A DNA stretch of 60,807 nucleotides from assembly GCA_947632335.1 (NCBI GenBank), contig CANROX010000008.1:1-60807 (forward strand), written 5' to 3'. The DNA is from an uncultured Clostridia bacterium (GTDB lineage: Bacteria > Bacillota > Clostridia > Oscillospirales > Acutalibacteraceae). Positions 26,345-34,631 of this stretch are shown in pieces. The notes under the pieces are model-generated. The model was not told where the DNA came from. It ran no database searches and saw nothing but the letters and a program-made list of their open reading frames with translations. The translations under genes and the position numbers were made by a program. The stretch's first letter is position 1; every line of letters starts with the position of its first letter.

Positions 26345-28954
26345 CTAAATCATTTTTTTAAGCTCGTATAATAAGTTCATAGCCTCAATAGGTGTAAGAG
26401 TATCCACATCGGTATTTTTCAGTTTATCTATTATACCGTTATCAGCCGTACTTAATAAATTTAGCTGTATATCATCTTCTTCCGGAGATATTTCGGAAAC
26501 ATTGGAAAAAACCTTACTGTAATCTTTATCTTCCGATGAAAGCTCCTTTAAAATCTCTTTAGCCCTCTTTATAATCCAGTCCGGCAAGCCCGCCAGTTTG
26601 GCTACTTCTATACCGTAACTGTCATCAGCGCCTCCGGGTACAATTCTGCGAAGAAATGTAATATCATCACCGCGTTTTTTTACTGCAATATTGTAATTTT
26701 TAACGCCCTCAAGAATATTCTCCATAATGGTTAACTCATGATAATGAGTAGCAAAAAGGGCCTTTGCACCAAGTTTCTTCTTATCAACAACATATTCCAG
26801 AACTGCCCTTGCAATACTCATACCGTCAAAGGTGCTTGTACCTCTGCCAATTTCATCAAAAATCAAAAGGGACTTTGCAGTTGCCTTTTTAACAATATTT
26901 GCAACCTCGTTCATCTCAACCATAAAGGTTGACTGTCCGGAGGCCAAATCGTCCGAAGCACCGACCCTTGTAAATATACTGTCAACAATTCCTATTTCCG
27001 CATACTTTGCAGGCACAAAACAACCCATTTGCGCCATAAGGACAATTAGGGCTACCTGCCTCATATATGTAGATTTACCTGCCATATTAGGGCCTGTTAT
27101 AATAGAAACCCTGTTTCCCTCACTGTCCAGAAGTACATCGTTTGGAACAAATGGCGCTCCTTTCAGCAGGGCCTCTACAACAGGATGTCTGGAATCCTTA
27201 AGAATAATCTTATTTGAAAGATTAACTTCCGGACAACAGTAATTGTTGTCGCTTGAAACATTGGCAAGACTTGTAAGCACATCAAGAACTGCAATAGCCC
27301 TTGCCGTTTTTTCAATTCTGTCAAGGTTATTTGCAACCTTTTCTCTTATCTGGGTAAAAATTGTATATTCAAGACCAAAAGAACGGTCTTTTGCACCAAG
27401 TATTCTTCCCTCCAGTTCCTTTAGTTCCTGTGTAATATATCTTTCACAATTTGTAAGGGTCTGTTTTCTTATGTATTCGGGAGGGACTTTGTCTTTATAA
27501 GAATTTGTTACCTCAATATAGTAACCAAAAACTCTGTTATAACCAACCCTGAGTTTTGTAATTCCTGTCTTCTCCTTTTGTTCTGCCTCTATTTTAGCAA
27601 GGAGAGAGGTTCCGCTGTTCATATCAGAACGGACTCTGTCCAGTTCCTCACTGTAGCTCTCTCTGATAAGTCCGCCCTCCTTTACCGAGAAAGGTGGTTC
27701 ATCAACAATAGCAGAATTAATCAGAGTGTAAATATCCTCCAGTGTATCAATATCATCATATAAACTTCTGATAAGTTCTGAATCAAAATTTTTTATAAGG
27801 GACTTAATCTGCGGCATATTTTCAAATGCGGAACACAAAGAACGGAGTTCCCGAGCATTGGCATTACCGTAGACAATCTTTGTCATAATTCGTTCAATAT
27901 CAAATATACCAACTAAATTTGCTGTAATCTCAAGTCTTTTTACAGTATCATTCACAAGTTCCCCAACAGCGCTCTGTCTTTTTAATATTGTTGCAAGGTT
28001 AATAAGGGGATGCTCCAGCCAGTATCTGATAAGCCTTTTTCCCATTGCGGTTTTTGTATGGTCCAAAATCCATATAAGCGAACCCCTTTTTTCCTTGTTC
28101 ATCATAGTTTGGGTAAGCTCTAAGTTTCTTCTTGTATTAAAATCAAGGTTCATATACTGATTATCATTATAAAGTTCAAAGCCTGTTATTCTTTCAAAAC
28201 CCGTTTTTTGCGTTTTTTTAAGATAATTCAGTAATGCGCCAATGGAAGAAACAACTTCATTTTTATCTTTTATAAGCTCAACATCTTTATGGGAAAACTG
28301 CGCATTTACACTTTCCAGGGAAATAAGATAACCGTATTCTTCATCGGTCAGCATTTCCACAGAAGCAGTCAACTTTTCTTTAATAAAGGTTGATAAACTC
28401 TTAAACTTTACAATTTCACCGCCAATGAGTATTTCACTGGGATTGTAGCTTATAAGTTGGTCCTGTAACTGTTCCTGTAGATTATCGCCTGAAATTTCTG
28501 TTACAAATAATTCTCCTGTAGAAATATCACAGAAAGATAAACCAATTTTGTTATTAGCCATATATGCAGATGAAATAAAGTTGTTTTTGCTTTCGTCCAG
28601 CATACTTGACTCTATAACCGTACCTGGGGTAATTACCCTTATAATCTCTCTTTTAACTATACCCTTTGCCTTTGAAGGGTCCTCGGTCTGTTCACAAATT
28701 GCAACCTTGTATCCCTTTTGTACAAGTCTTGATATGTAACTGTCGCAGCTATGGAAAGGGACACCGCACATGGGTGCTTTTTCTTCCTGTCCGCAATCTC
28801 TGCCTGTGAGAGTAAGGTCAAGCTCTTTTGAGGCAAGCTTTGCGTCATCAAAGAACATTTCGTAAAAGTCACCTAATCTGAAAAAAAGAATACTATCCTT
28901 ATTCTTTTCTTTTATATCAAAATATTGTTTCATCATTGGTGATAATTCCGCCAT
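26345..28954 (-). CDS. mutS: DNA mismatch recognition protein MutS
   Basis: Binds mismatches and small loops. At 869 residues it is a full MutS1. The N-terminal mismatch motif is GDFYEMF with its Phe-x-Glu. Connector and lever domains follow, then the ATPase with Walker A GPNMAGKST, Walker B FDEIGRGTSTFDG and ATHYHELT. It lies in the order miaB-ymcA/ylbF-mutS-mutL, as in B. subtilis except that cotE is missing. Confidence 0.98.
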   Translation of the reverse strand: MAELSPMMKQYFDIKEKNKDSILFFRLGDFYEMFFDDAKLASKELDLTLTGRDCGQEEKAPMCGVPFHSCDSYISRLVQKGYKVAICEQTEDPSKAKGIVKREIIRVITPGTVIESSMLDESKNNFISSAYMANNKIGLSFCDISTGELFVTEISGDNLQEQLQDQLISYNPSEILIGGEIVKFKSLSTFIKEKLTASVEMLTDEEYGYLISLESVNAQFSHKDVELIKDKNEVVSSIGALLNYLKKTQKTGFERITGFELYNDNQYMNLDFNTRRNLELTQTMMNKEKRGSLIWILDHTKTAMGKRLIRYWLEHPLINLATILKRQSAVGELVNDTVKRLEITANLVGIFDIERIMTKIVYGNANARELRSLCSAFENMPQIKSLIKNFDSELIRSLYDDIDTLEDIYTLINSAIVDEPPFSVKEGGLIRESYSEELDRVRSDMNSGTSLLAKIEAEQKEKTGITKLRVGYNRVFGYYIEVTNSYKDKVPPEYIRKQTLTNCERYITQELKELEGRILGAKDRSFGLEYTIFTQIREKVANNLDRIEKTARAIAVLDVLTSLANVSSDNNYCCPEVNLSNKIILKDSRHPVVEALLKGAPFVPNDVLLDSEGNRVSIITGPNMAGKSTYMRQVALIVLMAQMGCFVPAKYAEIGIVDSIFTRVGASDDLASGQSTFMVEMNEVANIVKKATAKSLLIFDEIGRGTSTFDGMSIARAVLEYVVDKKKLGAKALFATHYHELTIMENILEGVKNYNIAVKKRGDDITFLRRIVPGGADDSYGIEVAKLAGLPDWIIKRAKEILKELSSEDKDYSKVFSNVSEISPEEDDIQLNLLSTADNGIIDKLKNTDVDTLTPIEAMNLLYELKKMI

Positions 28955-28983
28955 TCTCTCACATCCTTTCCTTTACAAATTAA

Positions 28984-29394
28984 TCAGCCGCAGCTATGGC
29001 ATCCGGAACAATCTCCTGTGCAACCCTCGTGGACATCTGTCGTTTCTGGGTCGTCGCCGTTAGCTGATTGGGTGATAATTGCTACAACTCTGTTTACAAG
29101 CCTGTCAAGCTCCGACTTTGAGTCATTGTAAGAAATCATATGTTCGTTATTCATAATCTTTGTATAAATTTCTCTCATCTCGTTGTTATAAGACTGGATT
29201 TTTTCCTGGTTACGGTCCTTTTTCATACCCTCTTCATTGATTGCAATTCTTTTAAGGTTAAATTCACCGATTAAATCCTGTAGTTCTTTGTCCTCATCAG
29301 AAGCAAGTCTTGAGCTTTCCATAGAATGGTAACATTCTTCTTGCTGGATTAACTTTCCGATTTCTCTTGCTAAATTAATAATCTTTTCTTCCAT
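28984..29394 (-). CDS. YlbF/YmcA-family protein with four-Cys tail (RicA-like)
   Basis: The 136-residue protein has the all-helical YlbF/YmcA domain (residues 1 to about 110). An acidic linker follows, then a C-terminal cluster GCTGDCSGCHSCG with Cys spaced C-x3-C-x2-C-x2-C. In B. subtilis YmcA, YlbF and YaaT form the Ric complex, which carries iron-sulfur clusters and helps RNase Y-dependent mRNA maturation. There ymcA is also next to miaB. The four-Cys tail could hold a whole cluster in this one chain, which would be a difference. Assignment to the YmcA branch rests mainly on gene order. Confidence 0.85.
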   Translation of the reverse strand: MEEKIINLAREIGKLIQQEECYHSMESSRLASDEDKELQDLIGEFNLKRIAINEEGMKKDRNQEKIQSYNNEMREIYTKIMNNEHMISYNDSKSELDRLVNRVVAIITQSANGDDPETTDVHEGCTGDCSGCHSCG

Positions 29395-29410
29395 AATAAT
29401 CTCCCTAATT

Positions 29411-30826
29411 TTAATTAATTATTTTTCCTCTTAATATCCAGTTCCTTGCCTGTGTAATTTCCGCTGTTTGGAATGTTCCTATCAGACTTTCGTCGCCGTC
29501 ACACTCAACAATAATATTGCCGGAATTTCTGCATTGAAGTTTACCATTCTTTTGGTTAAGACTTTCAACAAGAATTTTTTCCTTTTTTCCAACCATTGAG
29601 GAACATCTCTCTGCGGCAATTTCCTCCTGCACTGTCAAAAGTTCCTGAAACCATTTTGACTTTTCTTCGGCAGAAATAGGGTCATCCATTTTTGCCGCAG
29701 GGGTACCTAATCTTGGAGAATAGATAAAGGTAAAAAGTGAAGTAAATTTCACCTCCCTGATAAGGGATAGCGTTTCTTTAAAATCTTCATAGGTTTCACC
29801 GGGAAAGCCAACAATAATATCACTTGTAATTGAAATATCCGGAATTTTCTCCTTTGCGTAATTAATAATTTCAATATATTTTTTACGGTCATAATGACGG
29901 TTCATTTTTTTCAAAATTCTGTCAGAACCACTTTGGAAAGGCAAGTGAAGATGCTTACTAATGTGTTGGCTGTTAGCCATTGTATCAATAAGCTCCCTGG
30001 AGCAATCCTTGGGGTGGCTGGTCATAAAACGAAGCCAGTAGTCCCCTGGGATTTTATCTATTTCACCGATAAGCTTTGCAAAGGATATATCCTCACCCAG
30101 TCCCTTACCGTAGGAATTAACATTCTGTCCCAGCAGGGTTATGTCCTTATACCCGCTGTTAATCATTTCGCGTGCCTCTTTATAAATGTCAGCCGATTTA
30201 CGGCTTCTTTCCCTGCCTCTTACATAGGGGACAATACAATATGTGCAAAAGTTGTCACAACCGTACATAATTGAAAGCCAACCTTTGAAAGTGCCGTCTC
30301 TTTTGGTGGGAATACCCTCATAAATTAGTTTATCATCATTGTCACGCTCATATACCCTTTTTCCTGTAAACAATGCTCTGTAATAAAGTTCGGGAAAATT
30401 CTGTAATGAGTGAGTACCAAATACAAGTGAAACAAAGGGAAAGCTGTTATACATTCTTTCGGCAATATGCTTTTGTTCCATCATACAACCACAAAGGGCT
30501 ATCAAGGTACTTGGGTGTTTCCTCTTTATGTTTTTTAAAGCTCCCACATTGCCGAAAACTCTGTCCTCTGCGTGTTCCCTTACAGCACAGGTATTGAAAA
30601 GTATAAAATCGGCATCATCAGGCCGGTCGGAAAAATCAAAACCGGCTTGGTGCAGCATACCTTTTATTTTTTCGCTGTCAGCTACATTTTGCTGACAACC
30701 GTATGTATGAATAAAAGCAACAGGCTTATCTCCTCTTTTTCTTACAGCCATAATTTCTGCAATAAGTTTAAGGTAATAGTCCTGTTTTTCAAGATAATTC
30801 ATCTCTCTAACATTTGCGTCCTTCAA
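29411..30826 (-). CDS. miaB: tRNA methylthiotransferase MiaB
   Basis: Radical SAM enzyme that converts i6A37 to ms2i6A37. The 471-residue protein begins with the MTTase N-terminal domain (cluster Cys in YGCQQN, NTCAVRE and CGCMM). The radical SAM domain follows with CDNFCTYC, then a TRAM domain. The start is a TTG at 30826 with GGAG seven bases upstream; the next in-frame ATG (MNYLEK) has a weaker site. First gene of the long miaB-mutSL-miaA-ylm unit. Confidence 0.96.
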   Translation of the reverse strand: MKDANVREMNYLEKQDYYLKLIAEIMAVRKRGDKPVAFIHTYGCQQNVADSEKIKGMLHQAGFDFSDRPDDADFILFNTCAVREHAEDRVFGNVGALKNIKRKHPSTLIALCGCMMEQKHIAERMYNSFPFVSLVFGTHSLQNFPELYYRALFTGKRVYERDNDDKLIYEGIPTKRDGTFKGWLSIMYGCDNFCTYCIVPYVRGRERSRKSADIYKEAREMINSGYKDITLLGQNVNSYGKGLGEDISFAKLIGEIDKIPGDYWLRFMTSHPKDCSRELIDTMANSQHISKHLHLPFQSGSDRILKKMNRHYDRKKYIEIINYAKEKIPDISITSDIIVGFPGETYEDFKETLSLIREVKFTSLFTFIYSPRLGTPAAKMDDPISAEEKSKWFQELLTVQEEIAAERCSSMVGKKEKILVESLNQKNGKLQCRNSGNIIVECDGDESLIGTFQTAEITQARNWILRGKIIN

Positions 30827-30859
30827 AATAATACTCCAATCTATTGTATTATCTTATAT

Positions 30860-30888
30860 ATTGTACCACAAGATATGTTTTATTTCAA
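30860..30888 (-). promoter_or_regulatory. Promoter of the miaB-mutSL unit
   Basis: Minus-strand TTGAAA (30883-30888) and TACAAT (30860-30865) with a 17-base spacer, 34 bases before the miaB TTG. I found no other convincing promoter between here and ileS, so this may drive up to eleven genes. Confidence 0.6.
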
Positions 30889-30927
30889 CAATAAAAACAA
30901 TTATTTTTCATATACTTTTAACAATAT

Positions 30928-31557
30928 TTATCTTGGATACAGATAGTCAGGAGTATCACCTACTATGACAGTTTCGCTTACTGCAAATTCGTTTTGTATC
31001 ACCATATTTTTCATATAAGAATTGCTTATAAAAACAATTTCAGCGTCTACAAGCATTGTTACAATATGGAGAGTCTGATTTATTCCGGAAGATGTAAATT
31101 TGCTCTTTAACTGCACATCAACAGAACCGGTCATATCATAGGAAAATGTAATCTTAGGCCCCTTTGTAGAGAGAAAGCTGATATTGGTTATATCTCCAAT
31201 AGGAACCGAGAAATGCTGTGTAATCAGGTCATCCATTTTATTTTGAAATATATCGGAAAATTCATTTTGCAGTTTATTAACTTCCGTTGTATTAACACTA
31301 AGGGAAGTTACTACATTACCCTTTGATAAGGTCTTTTTTAATAAATTGTCATAGTTATATTCTTTTGAAGAAATAACATCATCTGCAATTTCGGATATTC
31401 TATCCTCAACAAGAACCTTCGCCCTGTTTTCAAGTATTTTAATTTCCAGAGGTTTTATGTATAATTCAAATAAAGTAAAAATAAGAACAACCAGTATAAT
31501 TACAATATAAATAAATTTTTTTATTTTATTTTTCTTCTTCACCCTTTTATAAAGCAA
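30928..31557 (-). CDS. yunB: Sporulation protein YunB
   Basis: YunB is a sporulation membrane protein of the endospore formers. The 209 residues begin with a Lys-rich segment and one membrane helix (about residues 14-34). An extracytoplasmic domain follows with the family's PIGDITN and the GPKITFSYDMTGSVDVQLKS-like beta repeat. The start is a TTG at 31557. Its ribosome site (AGGGGT, 6 bases away) is the 3' arm of the terminator hairpin of the gene upstream, so read-through transcripts would have the site hidden. It is a main clue that the host belongs to a sporulating lineage. Confidence 0.88.
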   Translation of the reverse strand: MLYKRVKKKNKIKKFIYIVIILVVLIFTLFELYIKPLEIKILENRAKVLVEDRISEIADDVISSKEYNYDNLLKKTLSKGNVVTSLSVNTTEVNKLQNEFSDIFQNKMDDLITQHFSVPIGDITNISFLSTKGPKITFSYDMTGSVDVQLKSKFTSSGINQTLHIVTMLVDAEIVFISNSYMKNMVIQNEFAVSETVIVGDTPDYLYPR

Positions 31558-31590
31558 AAAAACACCCCTGAGATATAATATCCCAGGGGT
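31553..31590 (-). terminator. Terminator after the efp unit, overlapping the yunB start region
   Basis: Stem CAGGGGT (31584-31590) with ACCCCTG (31564-31570) has further imperfect pairing inside (GGATAT with ATATCT). On minus it is followed by a run of U. The 3' arm and U tract contain the Shine-Dalgarno and TTG start of yunB. Confidence 0.75.
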
Positions 31591-31606
31591 TAAATTTTGT
31601 TAATTG

Positions 31607-32095
31607 TTAAGACATTAAATCATCTTCGCCTAAATGCTTGTTGTCGTGACAACCGCAGTCGCAATCCTCCTGGTGGCACTCGTCCAAGTCAGAAAAATCA
31701 AATTCAAGCACCGCACCGCAGTCAGGACAATCAATTTCACCATAAAGAAGTTGATTTTCTGTCACCGCAATTTTCTTATCACAGTCGGGACAGGTAACCT
31801 CATACATGGGGTTTTCCTCATCCTCACAGTCACAATCCTCATGGCAGCAGTCGCAGTCATCGGAACATTCATCCTCATCATATACAAGATTTTCTACTTC
31901 ACATAAATCATCATTAATGGCGTCAATAATCTCTACCGATTCGTCATAACATTCCTGAAGTTCTTCAATCTCTTCTGACATATCCTGAAGTAAATCCAAA
32001 ATCTTGCTTATTACCTTATTTTCGTCCTTATTTTCATCAAGATTCAGGCCCTCTGCAAAGCCTTTTATATAAGAAATTTTTTCTGTAAGTTTCAT
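31607..32095 (-). CDS. CD1247-type Cys-rich protein next to EF-P
   Basis: A 162-residue protein. The N-terminal helical half ([19 protein letters not shown]...) is the CD1247 N-terminal domain of Clostridia, of unknown function. A striking Asp/Glu/Cys/His block (DDCDCCHEDCDCEDE) follows. Then comes a zinc ribbon with two CPDC knuckles (TCPDCDKK and DCPDCGAVLEF), and a second block (CHQEDCDCGCHD). Metal binding is likely. Its ATG overlaps the efp stop by one base, so it is co-translated with EF-P. No function is known to me. Confidence 0.85.
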   Translation of the reverse strand: MKLTEKISYIKGFAEGLNLDENKDENKVISKILDLLQDMSEEIEELQECYDESVEIIDAINDDLCEVENLVYDEDECSDDCDCCHEDCDCEDEENPMYEVTCPDCDKKIAVTENQLLYGEIDCPDCGAVLEFDFSDLDECHQEDCDCGCHDNKHLGEDDLMS

Positions 32096-32652
32096 TATGC
32101 TCTACCCATATATTCTCCGGTTCTGGTATCTATCTGAATAACTTCACCTTCATCAATAAATAGCGGAACCTTTATCTCTGCACCTGTTTCAAGGGTTGCC
32201 GGTTTTGTGGCATTAGTAGCTGTATCACCCTTAAAACCTGGGTCAGTCTTTGTTACTTTAAGTTCAACAAAATTAGGCGGTTCAACGCCGAAAACATTTC
32301 CCTTGTAGGAAAGAATTTTGCAAACCATATTTTCTTTTACAAACTTAAAGGAGTCTCCAAGAATATCTCCGCTTATAGGCAGAGTTTCCCATGTTTCTGT
32401 ATCCATAAAGTAATACAGACCGCCGTCCTCGTAGCTGTATTCCATATCTTTTCTTTCAATGTATGCCTTAGGGTACTTATCATTTGGGTTGAAAGACTTT
32501 TCAACTACTGCACCTGTAATAACATTTTTATATTTTGTTCTAACGAAAGCGGCACCTTTTCCCGGTTTAACATGCTGGAATTCAATAACCTGAACAACCT
32601 GACCGTCCATTTCAAAAGTAACGCCGTTTCTAAAATCACCTGCTGAAATCAT
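32095..32652 (-). CDS. efp: Elongation factor P
   Basis: Helps ribosomes through polyproline stretches. The 185 residues have the three-domain EF-P layout. The N-terminal loop tip [10 protein letters not shown] carries Lys32, the residue modified in other bacteria, and the C-terminal signature is [14 protein letters not shown]. The start follows GGAGG. It has its own promoter in the 90-base gap after pepP and overlaps the Cys-rich gene downstream. Confidence 0.98.
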   Translation of the reverse strand: MISAGDFRNGVTFEMDGQVVQVIEFQHVKPGKGAAFVRTKYKNVITGAVVEKSFNPNDKYPKAYIERKDMEYSYEDGGLYYFMDTETWETLPISGDILGDSFKFVKENMVCKILSYKGNVFGVEPPNFVELKVTKTDPGFKGDTATNATKPATLETGAEIKVPLFIDEGEVIQIDTRTGEYMGRA

Positions 32653-32706
32653 TGGGCAATCCTCCTAAATTCTTTTCTAATGCGATAAACACATATTATC
32701 GTATCT

Positions 32707-32735
32707 ATTATACATTCTATACGCAAAAATTGCAA
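32707..32735 (-). promoter_or_regulatory. Promoter of efp
   Basis: Minus-strand TTGCAA (32730-32735) and TATAAT (32707-32712) with a 17-base spacer, just after the pepP stop. Confidence 0.7.
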
Positions 32736-32742
32736 CCTATTT

Positions 32743-33813
32743 TTATATAATTGTCAAATCTTTGGGAATTGCTGCGAAAGATTTATAACCGTTTTCCGTA
32801 ACAACTACTGTGTCCTCTATTCTGACCCCAAATTTGTCTTTAAGATAAATTCCCGGTTCAACGGTAATTACCATACCCTTTTTAAGAACAACATCTGACT
32901 TAGTGCTTACCGTGGGCAATTCGTGAATATCAAGGCCTACCCCATGGCCTGTTGCGTGGCCGAAACAACCCTCATATCCCTGTGAATATATATAGTCACG
33001 AGCAATTTTATCAATATCACTGCACCTAATTCCGGGCTGAACGCTGTCTAAGGCTTTTTTATGTGCCTTTAAAACTATGTCATATACCTTTTTCATTTCC
33101 CGTGTTGGTTCACCGATACAAAGGGTTCTTGTCATATCGCTGTGATATCCCTTGTATGCTGCGCCAATATCCAGGGTGAAAAAATCTCCCTTTTTAATTT
33201 TTTCATCATCGGGAACGCCGTGTGGAAGTGCAGTCTTTTTACCTGTAATAGCAATTAAATCAAAGGACGCCTCTTCAGCACCCAGAATTTTCATCTGATG
33301 TTCAAGTTCAGTTGCTACCATTTTTTCCGTCACACCATCAGAAATCATAGGTCTAATATTTTCAAGAGCTTTTTCCGTAATATCCTGTGCCTTTTGAAGA
33401 AGTGCTATTTCTGCTTCATCCTTAACAATACGCATATCTCCAATAATATCATCAAGTTTTCTGTCATCTGACAGGGTACAGTTAAGTTTTTCTGAAAATT
33501 TTTTGTATTCACTGACTGTCATTTTATCAGTTTCACAAAAACATTTTTTTATACTATACTTTTTAATTACAGTATTAAGTTCATCAAATAACTTGACAAA
33601 AACCTTAACCTTTGCTGATTTTACGGTTTTCTCTGCAACTTCTCCGTATCTAAAGTCAACAAAGAGAAACGCTCCCTTATTACATACTAAAAGATATCCG
33701 TTGCTATCCCAAAGTCCCGTTAAATAGTAGATATTTTTATCGTCGGTTATGAGAAAAACATCATCATCTGTCTTTGAAATAAGGTTGGCTATTCTTTTTT
33801 TATAAATATCCAA
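32743..33813 (-). CDS. pepP: M24 Xaa-Pro aminopeptidase
   Basis: Metallopeptidase that removes residues ahead of proline. The 356-residue protein has a creatinase-like N-terminal domain and the pita-bread catalytic domain. Metal ligands are Asp in TLDIGAAYKGYHSDMTR, His in HATGHGVGLDIHE, and Glu in TVEPGIYL and near RIED. The start is a TTG immediately after the aroQ stop with AAAGGA upstream. aroQ-pepP-efp is a common clostridial order. Prolidase activity (YpdF/YqhT type) is equally possible. Confidence 0.92.
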   Translation of the reverse strand: MDIYKKRIANLISKTDDDVFLITDDKNIYYLTGLWDSNGYLLVCNKGAFLFVDFRYGEVAEKTVKSAKVKVFVKLFDELNTVIKKYSIKKCFCETDKMTVSEYKKFSEKLNCTLSDDRKLDDIIGDMRIVKDEAEIALLQKAQDITEKALENIRPMISDGVTEKMVATELEHQMKILGAEEASFDLIAITGKKTALPHGVPDDEKIKKGDFFTLDIGAAYKGYHSDMTRTLCIGEPTREMKKVYDIVLKAHKKALDSVQPGIRCSDIDKIARDYIYSQGYEGCFGHATGHGVGLDIHELPTVSTKSDVVLKKGMVITVEPGIYLKDKFGVRIEDTVVVTENGYKSFAAIPKDLTII

Positions 33814-34248
33814 TTAAATCAAATCCTTTAACGCCTGTATTCCCAGTCTGTAGCTTTTCTTGCCAAATCCGCAAATCTGACCTACACAAACGGCAGAAAT
33901 AACAGAGGTGTGCCTAAATTCTTCTCTACTGTGAATATTAGACATATGCACCTCAACAAATGGAACGGACTTTACAGAGGCTATTGCGTCCCTAAGAGCA
34001 TAGCTATAGTGGGTTAATGCACCTGCATTAAGTACAACTCCGTCATAAACACCCATTACTCCGTGTATTTTATCAATTAAATCTCCCTCGTGATTAGACT
34101 GAAAAATATCACAATCAAAACCTGCATCCTTTGCAAAGTTCTTAATATCTGTATTTATAGTATCGGCATTTTCCTCACCATATATTGATTTTTCCCTTGT
34201 GCCAACCATATTAAGGTTTGGACCCAGCATAACTAAAATCTTTTTCAT
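33814..34248 (-). CDS. aroQ: 3-dehydroquinate dehydratase, type II
   Basis: Third step of the shikimate pathway. The 144-residue dodecameric type has GPNLNMVGTRE with the catalytic loop Arg and Tyr (SIYG), NAGALTHYSYALRDA, and EVHMSNIHSREEFRHTS with the catalytic His. No other aro gene is near. It probably leads the aroQ-pepP unit after the rpsU terminator. Confidence 0.96.
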   Translation of the reverse strand: MKKILVMLGPNLNMVGTREKSIYGEENADTINTDIKNFAKDAGFDCDIFQSNHEGDLIDKIHGVMGVYDGVVLNAGALTHYSYALRDAIASVKSVPFVEVHMSNIHSREEFRHTSVISAVCVGQICGFGKKSYRLGIQALKDLI

Positions 34249-34284
34249 AGCTAAAAACCTTTCAATCAGTTTTATAAATAAAAT

Positions 34285-34309
34285 GCGGACAGTATATTAA
34301 ACTGTCCGC
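34285..34309 (-). terminator. Terminator after rpsU
   Basis: Nine-pair stem GCGGACAGT with ACTGTCCGC and a seven-base loop, followed on minus by ATTTTATTT, 14 bases after the rpsU stop. Confidence 0.75.
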
Positions 34310-34323
34310 CTTATAAGCATATA

Positions 34324-34500
34324 TTACTTATACTTTCTTTTACGAGCTGCTTCAGACTTTTTCTTACGCTTTACTGAAGGCTTTTCGTATGCTTCTCTCT
34401 TACGCACCTCTGCGATAACGCCTGCTCTTGCACACTGCTTCTTAAATCTTCTTAAAGCGCTTTCAAGAGATTCATTTTCTTTTAATCTTACTTCTGCCAT
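34324..34500 (-). CDS. rpsU: Ribosomal protein S21
   Basis: Small-subunit protein of 58 residues. It begins [19 protein letters not shown] and ends in the basic tail [15 protein letters not shown]; the middle has the family's [23 protein letters not shown]. It forms its own unit, with a strong promoter, a short leader with a hairpin touching the ribosome site, and a terminator. It lies outside the usual rpsU-dnaG context. Confidence 0.97.
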   Translation of the reverse strand: MAEVRLKENESLESALRRFKKQCARAGVIAEVRKREAYEKPSVKRKKKSEAARKRKYK

Positions 34501-34512
34501 TTATATTTCCCT

Positions 34513-34534
34513 CCCATCTGCCACTTGGCATGGG
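34513..34534 (-). promoter_or_regulatory. Hairpin next to the rpsU ribosome site
   Basis: On minus, CCCAT pairs with ATGGG and GCC with GGC, with a two-base bulge. The 3' GGG of the stem is part of the GGGAGGG ribosome site of rpsU. It could act as a translational switch; no known leader family was matched. Confidence 0.4.
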
Positions 34535-34557
34535 TAATTTGCTTAATCGCAATATTG

Positions 34558-34587
34558 ATTATACAATAAAGTAGTACAAATTGTCAA
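34558..34587 (-). promoter_or_regulatory. Consensus promoter of rpsU
   Basis: Minus-strand TTGACA (34582-34587) and TATAAT (34558-34563), 18 bases apart: both boxes are perfect consensus. RNA would start near 34551. Confidence 0.75.
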
Positions 34588-34631
34588 GGAAAATATAAAT
34601 TTTAATCGTTTTTTCGTTGAATTTTGTTGAT

